Shown in pieces: positions 45,621 to 53,102 of a stretch of DNA of 64,000 nucleotides. Below the pieces are notes generated by a model. It worked only from the letters and a program-made list of their open reading frames with translations, did no database searches and was not told where the DNA came from. The stretch covers positions 606,567 through 670,566 of the forward strand of contig NZ_JAGIAV010000004.1 in NCBI RefSeq assembly GCF_017744675.1. The letters are read 5' to 3'. The stretch's first letter is position 1, and every line of letters starts with the position of its first letter. This stretch comes from Flavobacterium sp. Lineage in GTDB: Bacteria > Bacteroidota > Bacteroidia > Flavobacteriales > Flavobacteriaceae. Made by a program: the position numbers and the translations under genes.

Positions 45621-47073
45621 AATTATATCCGCATTAAGCTTAGCTGTAATCGTATTTTCATCTTGTTCTAAAGATGATTATAGATTGGACTCTAAAAATA
45701 TTGATCCTTATATTCGATTTAATTTCATGACAAACAATGGTGTTCCTTTAGAATATCCAAGTGTCAATACAACGGCGCTAACATTAGCTGAATATGAAAA
45801 TAAATCGGTTAAAATATTAAAGGTTCCTGTTACTTTAACATCTTCAACCTTAAAAACTCCAGTTACAGCTTCTTTCAGTGCAACCACATCTGGAAGCCTT
45901 GATACTTTTACCGTAAAGCCAGAAACAGAATTACTTTTTCAAGGCAACAAATTAACCGATACTATTTTCGTTTCTTTTGATCAAAGATGGAAAGACAAAC
46001 AATCTATTACACTAAAATTAGAAAATACATCAGATCCTAATATTCATATTGGAAATCTAAATACTGCAGCACCAAATAACATTTTTACAATTAATTTGGG
46101 ACAAGTCACAACAAATTATACTTTCCCTATAAATCAATTTGTTGTAAAAGGCGAAGTGGGCGAAAAAGTTGATTTTAAAGTAAATTTCCCGAACGGGTTT
46201 ATTCCTTCTGAAATAGAAACCAATCCTATTTTTAAGTTCCAAAATGGTTTCGAATATTCTTTGACTCATGATGATTATGGAGATAACAGAAGTTCCATAA
46301 CCTATCATTTGACTCTTTTAGAAGATTTACAAAATGATGATGCGCGTTACGAAAGCAAAATAACCCTTATCAATACTCCTAATTATGTTGCATCAGGAAA
46401 CATCAGTTTAACCATTGTAAAACCTATTAAATCAGCAAGAGACGTTAAGGCTTACCCTGCTTCGAAATTTACAGATCCAACCAATGCATTTTATCTAACA
46501 TATGGAGAACACTGGTTTAACAACAATGGAGCTTGTTCTTGGCAGACATTCAATGCTTTAACTTTCCCTATAATAGTAACGAAAGACAATGAGAATGCGA
46601 TACTTTACAGCGACAAAGGAACAGCAAACCCAAACGATGACGTTTATCATGATGCTTTCAAGATCGGATTTAATGTTGCCAGCGGAACTAATACTGTAAA
46701 TTCTTTCGGTCTAAAAAGATGGTTTTCTAACGAAAGTAGTTCGGCTGCAATATCACCAGGATTTAATATTACCTCAGCTTTAGAATTTTTCCCTGCCAAC
46801 GGAAACAGCAAAACAGAAGGAACTGTTTTGGTAATTCCGCAGGATATTACAATCGGATCGAGCGCAACAAATACACACGTAATCGCTATTTCTGGCGAAG
46901 GAACGTACAAAGAAATCAGCAATGGTTTATTTGAAATTTCATTTGAATTAAAACTAACAAACGAGAAACTTTTTGGAGGAACTGTTTCTACGCAATACAG
47001 AATGTACAATAACAGAACGTACCCAAAACCTTCAGCGTTAAGCATTCCGTGCCCTAAAGAAGTTACACTTTAA
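45607..47073 (+). CDS. Surface lipoprotein of unknown function, third component of the SusCD locus
   Basis: 488 residues. The lipobox is VFSSC (Cys about 20). The N-terminal half is beta-rich and looks like Calx-beta or DUF4843-type domains (KILKVPVTLTSSTLKTPVTASF near 75; TDTIFVSFDQRWKDKQSITLKLEN near 125). The C-terminal half (from about 270) has aromatic-rich strands (FYLTYGEHWFNNNGACSWQTF; VNSFGLKRWFSNESS; SALEFFPANG) and ends near PCPKEVTL. Its start lies inside the SusD frame. By position it resembles SusE/SusF, which help bind ligand at the surface. I do not recognise a named family for the whole protein. It could be the substrate or ligand carrier for the following di-heme peroxidase. 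Confidence 0.8.
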   Translation: MNRTKIISALSLAVIVFSSCSKDDYRLDSKNIDPYIRFNFMTNNGVPLEYPSVNTTALTLAEYENKSVKILKVPVTLTSSTLKTPVTASFSATTSGSLDTFTVKPETELLFQGNKLTDTIFVSFDQRWKDKQSITLKLENTSDPNIHIGNLNTAAPNNIFTINLGQVTTNYTFPINQFVVKGEVGEKVDFKVNFPNGFIPSEIETNPIFKFQNGFEYSLTHDDYGDNRSSITYHLTLLEDLQNDDARYESKITLINTPNYVASGNISLTIVKPIKSARDVKAYPASKFTDPTNAFYLTYGEHWFNNNGACSWQTFNALTFPIIVTKDNENAILYSDKGTANPNDDVYHDAFKIGFNVASGTNTVNSFGLKRWFSNESSSAAISPGFNITSALEFFPANGNSKTEGTVLVIPQDITIGSSATNTHVIAISGEGTYKEISNGLFEISFELKLTNEKLFGGTVSTQYRMYNNRTYPKPSALSIPCPKEVTL

Positions 47074-47084
47074 AAAAGTTTAAT

Positions 47085-47151
47085 GTTTCAGGTTTCAAGT
47101 TTCACGTCTCGCAATAACTTGAAACTTGAAACCTGAAACATGAAACTTAAA
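47085..47151. repeat. Inverted repeat of the GAAACTTG family
   Basis: GTTTCAGGTTTCAAGTTTCA and the inverse AACTTGAAACTTGAAACCTG flank a short spacer. It lies between the lipoprotein and the peroxidase genes and may attenuate read-through. Same family as 33120-33215. Confidence 0.7.
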
Positions 47152-47184
47152 ACAAAATCAAGAAAAACGTAAAACATAAAAGAA

Positions 47185-48327
47185 TTGAAAAAACTAATCA
47201 TTCCAATCTTTTTCCTGCTCAGCTTAACGGCTTATAAAAGCATGGAAGGCCCTGATTACATCGATATTCAGGAATTACGAAAACTGTATTCCAGCGGCGA
47301 TTCTTCTAAATGGCCTTCTGCAGAATTACATGAAAATGTAGACAAATCTAAATTTCAGGATATTGGAGAGCTTCCTGCGGTTCCTTATCCTGATTATAAT
47401 CCGTATTCTAAAGAAAAAGAAAGTCTGGGAAAGATTCTGTTTTTTGATCCGAGATTATCTAAAAGCGGACAAATTGCTTGCGCGTCGTGCCACAATCCAG
47501 AATTGGGATGGACAGATAACTTAACGCGTTCTTTTGGCCACGACCGCCAAACAGGAAAACGCAATTCGATGACGATTTTAAACTCGGCTTATGCAACTTC
47601 CTTATTTTGGGATGGGCGTGCTTCAAGTTTAGAAGATCAAGCGCAATTTCCTGTTCAAGATCCGTTAGAAATGAATGAAAAACTAACAATTGCTGTTGAC
47701 AGAATCGCTACAATAAAAGGCTATAATTCGTTATTTACAGATGCTTTTGGAGATAAAAAAGTGACTTTAGAGCGAATTCAGTATGCCATTGCCACTTTCG
47801 AAAGATCCATCAATAGTCCGAAAAGTAAATTTGATCAGTTTGTAAGTGGAAAATCAGATATTTATACCGATCAGCAGGTGAAAGGAATGCATTTGTTTAG
47901 AACTAAAGCCCAATGCATCAATTGCCACAATACGCCTTATTTCAGCGATAATCAGTTCCATAATGACGGACAGACTTTATTCGGAACCAAAAATGAAGAT
48001 TTCGGACGTTATAATGTGACGAAAGAGGTAAAAGATATTGGCAAATTTAGAACGCCAACGCTTCGAGAAGTCGCAAATACGAGACCATGGATGCATCACG
48101 GACATTTTCCAACTTTATTGGATGTTGTAGAATTTTACAATCTAGGGAATCCGTCTCCTGTTCAAAAAAGATATTTAGGGACAGCTAGAGACACCTTGAT
48201 TCCAAAAGCAGATCCAATGCTAAGAAAACTAGACTTGAACAAAGAAGAAATTAGCGATTTATTAGCTTTTATTGAAACTTTAAGCACACCAACACGAAGA
48301 ATTATAATTCCAGAAATGCCGAAATAA
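47185..48327 (+). CDS. Di-heme cytochrome c peroxidase (CcpA/MauG family)
   Basis: 380 residues. The apparent start is a TTG (47185), giving MKKLIIPIFFLLSLTAYKS, a good signal peptide; no ATG gives one. Two c-type heme sites are present: CASCHNPELGW at 99 and CINCHNTPYF at 244. Other family marks are GKILFFDPRLSKSGQIAC, NSMTILNSAYATSLFWDGRASSLEDQA, FRTPTLREVANTRPWMHHGHFPTL, and the DLLAFIETL end. Family members reduce hydrogen peroxide or, as MauG/MbnH, oxidise partner proteins. It is periplasmic. It is 111 bases after the lipoprotein on the same strand and ends at a good terminator, so it closes the sigma/FecR/SusCD unit. Confidence 0.9.
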   Translation: MKKLIIPIFFLLSLTAYKSMEGPDYIDIQELRKLYSSGDSSKWPSAELHENVDKSKFQDIGELPAVPYPDYNPYSKEKESLGKILFFDPRLSKSGQIACASCHNPELGWTDNLTRSFGHDRQTGKRNSMTILNSAYATSLFWDGRASSLEDQAQFPVQDPLEMNEKLTIAVDRIATIKGYNSLFTDAFGDKKVTLERIQYAIATFERSINSPKSKFDQFVSGKSDIYTDQQVKGMHLFRTKAQCINCHNTPYFSDNQFHNDGQTLFGTKNEDFGRYNVTKEVKDIGKFRTPTLREVANTRPWMHHGHFPTLLDVVEFYNLGNPSPVQKRYLGTARDTLIPKADPMLRKLDLNKEEISDLLAFIETLSTPTRRIIIPEMPK

Positions 48328-48373
48328 TTTAGTTGATGATTTGCATTTGCCCCAAAATCTGCAAATCTATTAG

Positions 48374-48405
48374 GCCCATTTCTTTTTCAGAAATGGGCTT
48401 TTTTA
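48374..48405 (+). terminator. Intrinsic terminator of the peroxidase operon
   Basis: GCCCATTTCT and AGAAATGGGC form a strong stem followed by TTTTTTATT. It lies 46 bases past the peroxidase stop and marks the end of the plus-strand unit that begins near 38925. Confidence 0.88.
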
Positions 48406-48671
48406 TTCGAAAACAAAGTCAAAAGAAGATTTAATACAATTTAAAGTTGTAAATTATAATATGGAAAGATTTTTCGATAATCTTGCAGCAAAACCGATTT
48501 GTCTTTTTATAACTTTAATAAACTATTTAGAGATGCCATTTAATGCCAATCGATAATCATTTATTATCCTTTTATTGATAGATAAAATACCGCTGGAGTC
48601 TTGGTGTTATTGGTCTTTATTAAATTTGTCTATCACGCAAAAGAAGCTTTTCTTTTATAAAAAATACAGTT
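48406..48671 (+). promoter_or_regulatory. Rest of the 344-base gap; candidate -7 element for the VOC gene
   Basis: The gap 48328-48671 holds the terminator and then AT-rich spacer. TAAATTTG at 48621-48628 fits TAnnTTTG; the nearest TTG upstream is 17 bases away, so the promoter is only tentative. A short open frame at 48575-48766 overlaps the real gene and is not supported. Confidence 0.35.
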
Positions 48672-49313
48672 ATGAGAATAGATCAGATAGAAATCAAAAC
48701 AAACGATATTCAAAAAACAAAAGCATTTTATCAAAACATTTTTGGGCTTTTCATTCTAGAAAATGACCAAAAATCAATTACGTTTCAAGCCGGAACTTCC
48801 ATTTTAAAATTTGTTGAAGATCCTAGTTTTAATTCGATATATCATTTTGCTTTTAATATTCCTGAAAATCAGCTTGAAGAAGCTATTCAATGGTGTAAAG
48901 ACAGAGTGGAACTAATTGTTTTGGAAGATAAAAGTGTAGTCACTCATTTTGAAAACTGGAATGCGCATTCTATTTATTTCTTCGATCACAACGGAAATCT
49001 ACTCGAATTCATTGCCCGACATGATCTAAATAACGAACAAGTTGGCGAATTCAACTCTGCTTCTATTTTAAGCATAAGCGAAATCGGAATTGTTACCGAA
49101 AGTCCGTTACAACTAGGAAATCAATTAATTGAAGAGCACGGACTTCATTTCTTTTCTCAAAATACAAATACAGATAAGTTTGCCGCCATTGGCGACCACG
49201 AAGGTTTATTGATTCTGGTTCAGCCAACTCGAAATTGGTATCCTACCCAAATTCCTTCTGAAAGTAATCCAGTGAAAATATCGCTGAAAATGATGAAAAT
49301 ATTATTGAGCTAA
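48672..49313 (+). CDS. VOC (glyoxalase/bleomycin resistance/dioxygenase) family protein
   Basis: 213 residues made of two beta-alpha-beta-beta-beta modules. The first opens MRIDQIEIKTNDIQKTKAFYQNIFGLF and ends IYFFDHNGNLLEFIARHDLN near 97-116, with the usual metal-binding glutamate in LLEFIAR. The second (SILSISEIGIVTESPLQLGNQLIEEHGLHFFSQ to QPTRNW) is shorter and looks degenerate. The family holds a metal and acts as lyase, dioxygenase or binding protein; no specific substrate can be given. It is single on the plus strand and converges on the P-type ATPase across a palindromic repeat. Confidence 0.85.
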   Translation: MRIDQIEIKTNDIQKTKAFYQNIFGLFILENDQKSITFQAGTSILKFVEDPSFNSIYHFAFNIPENQLEEAIQWCKDRVELIVLEDKSVVTHFENWNAHSIYFFDHNGNLLEFIARHDLNNEQVGEFNSASILSISEIGIVTESPLQLGNQLIEEHGLHFFSQNTNTDKFAAIGDHEGLLILVQPTRNWYPTQIPSESNPVKISLKMMKILLS

Positions 49314-49323
49314 AATTTTAATT

Positions 49324-49386
49324 CTAAATCTGCCGAATCTGCTAAATCTGCGAGAAAAATAATCTCTCGCAGATTTAGCAGATTTA
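49324..49386. repeat. Palindromic repeat between convergent genes
   Basis: CTGCTAAATCTGCGAGA and TCTCGCAGATTTAGCAG are 17-base inverse arms around a short loop. A variant of the CACGCAGATTT family with GAGA in place of GTGA. Probably ends both the VOC and ATPase transcripts. Confidence 0.75.
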
Positions 49387-49420
49387 GGGGATTTTTTTAT
49401 CTAAACTTTAGACTAGTTTG

Positions 49421-51421
49421 CTAAAACTTCATTCTCTGAATCCTTACTGCATTTAAAATCGCTAAAAGCGCTACTCCAACATCGGCAAAAACAGCTTCCC
49501 ACATCGTGGCTAGTCCGCCTGCGCCAAGAATTAAGACAAAAGCTTTTACGACAAAAGCCAATGTAATATTCTGCCAGACAATCTTTTTAGTTTGTTTTCC
49601 GATATTAATTGCCATTGCAATTTTACTTGGTTTGTCATCTTGAATTACAATATCAGCAGTTTCGATTGTGGCATCGCTTCCTAAACCTCCCATTGCAATT
49701 CCGACCGTACTCAACGCAATTACAGGCGCATCGTTTACACCATCTCCAACAAAAGCAATCGTTTCGTTTTTAGCTTTAATTTCGTTGACTTTATTGACTT
49801 TATCTTCTGGAAGCAGATCGCCAAAAGCTTGAGAGATTCCTAGTTTATCAGCCACAAACTGAACTACATTTGATTTATCGCCGCTTAACATGGTCAGTTT
49901 TACCCCTAAAGATTTTAGTTTAGAAACTGTTTCCTTGGCATCTTCTTTAATTTCATCGGCAATAGTCAAATAACCTGAAAATTTGCTTTCGTAAGCAATT
50001 GCGATGGTAGTATAAACTATTGTGGAAGGATCTATATCATATGAAATATTGAATTTATCCAACAATTTAAAATTACCTACATGCAGTTCTTTTCCGTTAT
50101 GTATAGCTTTTAATCCGTGTCCCGAAATTTCCTCAATATCTTTCAATTCTACCGAAGAATCAATTGGTCCAACATAATTATGAATAGCAGTTGCCACAGG
50201 ATGTGAACTTTTATTCTCTAAAACATTAACCAGTTTTAAGATTTCCTCTTTATTAAATTCAGGCTTTATGATGACTTCTTGGACTTTAAAAACGCCTTCG
50301 GTCATTGTTCCTGTTTTGTCTACCACTACATTCTGGATTGTCGAAATACTATCAAGGAAATTACTGCCTTTAAACAAGATTCCGTTTCGGCTTGCAGCGC
50401 CAATTCCTCCAAAATATCCCAACGGAATACTGATAACTAACGCACAAGGACAAGAAATAACCAAGAAAACCAAAGCTCTATATAGCCAATCTGTAAAAAC
50501 GTAATTGTCTACAAAAAGCATAGGAATCAAACAAATGGCAATTGCCAAATACACTACAATTGGCGTATAGATTTTAGCAAACTTTCTAATAAACAATTCG
50601 GCAGGCGCTTTTTTTGCCGTGGCATTTTGCACCAATTCCAAAATTTTAGACAATTTACTATCGCTATAAGCTGTTGTAACTTTTACTTCAATAATGGTGC
50701 TTCCGTTTATCATTCCTGCTAAAACAGTGTCTCCTTTCTTTTTCGTCGCTGGTTTGCTTTCTCCTGTCAGCGCTGCCGTATTTACAAACGCTGAATCTGA
50801 TAGTAATTCACCATCCAAACCTAATTTTTCTCCAGCTTTTAGCTGAATAATGGCCCCGATCTGAACGTCTTTGGCTTTGACTTTTACTGCAACGTTATTT
50901 TCTAAAATATGCACCTCATCTGGGCGCTGATCCAATAGCTTTTTAATGCTAGTTTTTGCTCTGTTAACCGCCATTCCCTGGAAGGTTTCTCCAATGGTAT
51001 AAAACAACATTACGGCAACACCTTCAGGATATTCGCCAATAGCAAAAGCTCCAATTGTGGCGATGCACATGAGGAAAAACTCTGAGAAAATATCTCCTTT
51101 CATAATGCTTTCGTAAGCTTCACGAAGAACTGGAAGCCCAACAGGAAGATAGGCAATAGCATACCACACAATTCTAACATACCCAGTAAACCATTCTTGC
51201 GGAAAATAATTATCAAAACCAATTCCGATAATCAGCAGTAAAAAGGATATAATTGATGGTAGAAATAGTTTAAAAAGACCCTCTCCGGCATTGTGTTCAT
51301 GGTCATGTCCCCCATGATCGTGCTCATCATTTTCAGAATGCACAGGTTCGTCATGTGAACAGCTGCAAGACGGTTTGGCTTTATTTTTTGTGTTTTTTAT
51401 TTCTTTATCTTGATGTATCAT
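49421..51421 (-). CDS. Heavy-metal P-type ATPase (P1B, Zn/Cd/Co exporter type)
   Basis: 666 residues. Instead of an HMA domain the N-terminus has a metal-binding tail with CSCSHDEP and a run HDHGGHDHEH (about 17-45). The P1B core is complete: LTGESKPATKK (actuator), the membrane SCPCALVISIPLG, the phosphorylated aspartate in VVDKTGTMTEGVFK near 388, SSHPVATAI, and the hinge AFVGDGVNDAPVIALS near 572. The CPC motif with a His-rich tail and no HMA fits Zn/Cd/Pb-type pumps better than copper pumps. It exports metal from cytoplasm to periplasm, from which the RND system just upstream could remove it. It is 407 bases from the adaptor gene, so probably has its own control. Confidence 0.92.
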   Translation of the reverse strand: MIHQDKEIKNTKNKAKPSCSCSHDEPVHSENDEHDHGGHDHEHNAGEGLFKLFLPSIISFLLLIIGIGFDNYFPQEWFTGYVRIVWYAIAYLPVGLPVLREAYESIMKGDIFSEFFLMCIATIGAFAIGEYPEGVAVMLFYTIGETFQGMAVNRAKTSIKKLLDQRPDEVHILENNVAVKVKAKDVQIGAIIQLKAGEKLGLDGELLSDSAFVNTAALTGESKPATKKKGDTVLAGMINGSTIIEVKVTTAYSDSKLSKILELVQNATAKKAPAELFIRKFAKIYTPIVVYLAIAICLIPMLFVDNYVFTDWLYRALVFLVISCPCALVISIPLGYFGGIGAASRNGILFKGSNFLDSISTIQNVVVDKTGTMTEGVFKVQEVIIKPEFNKEEILKLVNVLENKSSHPVATAIHNYVGPIDSSVELKDIEEISGHGLKAIHNGKELHVGNFKLLDKFNISYDIDPSTIVYTTIAIAYESKFSGYLTIADEIKEDAKETVSKLKSLGVKLTMLSGDKSNVVQFVADKLGISQAFGDLLPEDKVNKVNEIKAKNETIAFVGDGVNDAPVIALSTVGIAMGGLGSDATIETADIVIQDDKPSKIAMAINIGKQTKKIVWQNITLAFVVKAFVLILGAGGLATMWEAVFADVGVALLAILNAVRIQRMKF

Positions 51422-51828
51422 GGATAACTTTTTTAACTTTTAAAGTTTCACGTTTGATGTTTCAAGTTTAGTGAAACTATGTTTAAAATATTCTCTAAAT
51501 TTAAGCATTTTGTATCGTTTTTTTTGCCACAAAGACACGAAGACGCAAAGTTTTTTTGTTTCACGCAGATTAAAAAAGATTTAAGCTGATTATGCAGATA
51601 ATTTTAAATTAAATCTGCTAAAATTTGCAAAATCTGCGTGAAATAAAATCATTTCAAACCTTCTATTCCGATAATTTTTGGAGTGTACAAAATTTCTTTT
51701 TCAATTGCCTCCAGCTTTAGCTGGAGGCATTCAAAAACTTTGCGACTCTGAGCCTTTGCGAGCATATTTGACTCCAGCAAAAAAACTAAGCATCTTAGCA
51801 ACTTAGAACCTCAGCACCTTCAAAAAAA
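51422..51828. repeat. 407-base gap filled with dispersed repeats
   Basis: No gene is seen. In order: a GTTTCA-type run (51441-51475), a partial GCAAAGACACGAAGACGCAAAG element (51532-51550), a CACGCAGATT/AATCTGCGTG pair (51559-51644), a perfect palindrome GCCTCCAGCTTTAGCTGGAGGC (51707-51728) and a run of CTTAGCAACTTAGAACCTC (51786-51828). The last two also occur in the three-copy array at 24413-25050. Confidence 0.75.
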
Positions 51829-53100
51829 TCAATGCGTATGCTCTCCCCCGCCTTTCATTGCAGAAAGCAGATAAAATGCACCTTTTGTAACAATTTTAGC
51901 ATTGGCAGGAACATCGTGAACAAATTTCACTTCTGTAAAACCTAAATCGGTTGTGCCAGGAACCACTTCTACAGCTTTAAAATGAATTTCCTCTTCGTGA
52001 GCTTCTTCTTTTTCTCCTGCTTTATCTTCGTGTTTTTCTGCTGCACGTTCTTCTTCTTTTACAAAAACGAAATATTTATCAGCATTTTTCACCACTGCGT
52101 CTTTTGGTAATGCCGGAACTGTTGCATTCACAATATTGATATTTGCCGAAACGTACATTCCCGGAATCAATCCTTTGGCATCAGCTGGATCAATTTTGGC
52201 GTGTACGGCAACCGTTTTACTTTCGTTAGAAAAAGATTTATTGATTCCGAAAATCTTTCCTTTAATCGATTTATTGGACTGATTCGTTAACACAAAGTCA
52301 ATTACTTGGCCTATTGAAATAGAACCTAAATCTTTCTCGTACACATTCAAGTCCAAATGCATCTGACTATTGTCGACCACTTCAAAAAGCGAAACTTCTG
52401 TATTTGCAAAAGCACCTTTCGCAATATTGATTTTCCCTACAAAACCGTTTATTGGCGAAACAATTGGCACGACTGATGTTGTTCCTTTTGTATTAACATG
52501 TAAAGCATCCAACTTGTTTTTTGCGGCCTGGGCACGCGCTCTTTCAGCTGCTAGCTTAGCTTTTACTTCCTGAAAAGTCTTTCTCGGATTCACATTTTCG
52601 TCGCTCAGCGTTTTCTGGCGGTTGTATTCCAATTGCAGATATTCTACATTCGCCACAGCCGATTGGTAATCTTCCTGCATTCCGATAACTTCTAGATTTT
52701 GAATGGTTGCCAAAACTTTTCCTTTGTTGACATAGGTTCCTTCCAAAACAAAAATATCCTTTACCGTTCCGCCAATCAACGTCGAAACCTCAGCAGAATT
52801 TTGCGGAGGAACTGTAGTATAGCCGTTTGCCTTAATGATTTTATTCAGGTTTCGGTTTTCTACAATTCCTGTTTCAATACCTACAGTTTTGTATTGAGAA
52901 GCAGTTAAAGCAACTTCTGTTGTTTCTTTTTCTTCTTCTTGTGGCTCTTCGGTTTTCTTTTCATTACAACTTGTTATGAAAATAACCGCAAGGCACGCAA
53001 GGACAAAGCGCAAAGCACACAGGGAAATTAAACTTTGCGCTCTTTGCGAAAATTCCTTTGCGTTCTTTGCGGTTAAACTATTATCAAATATATTTTTCAT
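51829..53100 (-). CDS. RND efflux periplasmic adaptor (membrane fusion protein), lipoprotein with repeat-derived signal peptide
   Basis: 423 residues. The adaptor architecture is clear: the lipobox is FITSC (Cys45); a lipoyl/barrel-sandwich strand has AEVSTLIGGTVKDIFVLEGTYVNKGKVLATI near 100-130; an alpha-hairpin spans about 135-195; the second half-lipoyl has VVPIVSPINGFVGKINIAKGAFA near 210. A His- and Glu-rich segment (EKHEDKAGEKEEAHEEEIHF, about 350-370) and the tail GGGEHTH probably bind metal. Residues 9-39, including most of the hydrophobic signal segment, are encoded by a palindromic repeat (52983-53076). It is 2 bases after TolC in the czc-like operon and links the RND pump to the outer-membrane channel. 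Confidence 0.9.
   Translation of the reverse strand: MKNIFDNSLTAKNAKEFSQRAQSLISLCALRFVLACLAVIFITSCNEKKTEEPQEEEKETTEVALTASQYKTVGIETGIVENRNLNKIIKANGYTTVPPQNSAEVSTLIGGTVKDIFVLEGTYVNKGKVLATIQNLEVIGMQEDYQSAVANVEYLQLEYNRQKTLSDENVNPRKTFQEVKAKLAAERARAQAAKNKLDALHVNTKGTTSVVPIVSPINGFVGKINIAKGAFANTEVSLFEVVDNSQMHLDLNVYEKDLGSISIGQVIDFVLTNQSNKSIKGKIFGINKSFSNESKTVAVHAKIDPADAKGLIPGMYVSANINIVNATVPALPKDAVVKNADKYFVFVKEEERAAEKHEDKAGEKEEAHEEEIHFKAVEVVPGTTDLGFTEVKFVHDVPANAKIVTKGAFYLLSAMKGGGEHTH
52983..53076. repeat. Dispersed palindromic element inside the adaptor coding sequence
   Basis: About 94 bases ending in ATAACCGCAAGG on the left and CTTTGCGGTTAA on the right, an imperfect inverted pair. Inner arms carry GCAAAGCGCAAAG-like motifs. 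The right end is identical over 12 bases to that of the intergenic copy at 38746-38810. Here it is read in frame as residues 9-39 of the adaptor. Confidence 0.85.
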
Positions 53101-53102
53101 TT

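Noticed and set aside
45607..48327. Lipoprotein plus peroxidase as an MbnP/MbnH copper pair
   Set aside because: The di-heme enzyme fits loosely, but the lipoprotein is too long and lacks recognisable MbnP motifs; kept only as an analogy.
38990..48327. Second polysaccharide utilization locus
   Set aside because: SusC/SusD are present but no glycoside hydrolase, lyase, esterase or sulfatase is; regulation is by ECF sigma/FecR rather than HTCS.
48575..48766. Small gene before the VOC protein
   Set aside because: Out of frame with and overlapping the real start; contains the candidate -7 element; Lys/Tyr/Ser-rich without features.
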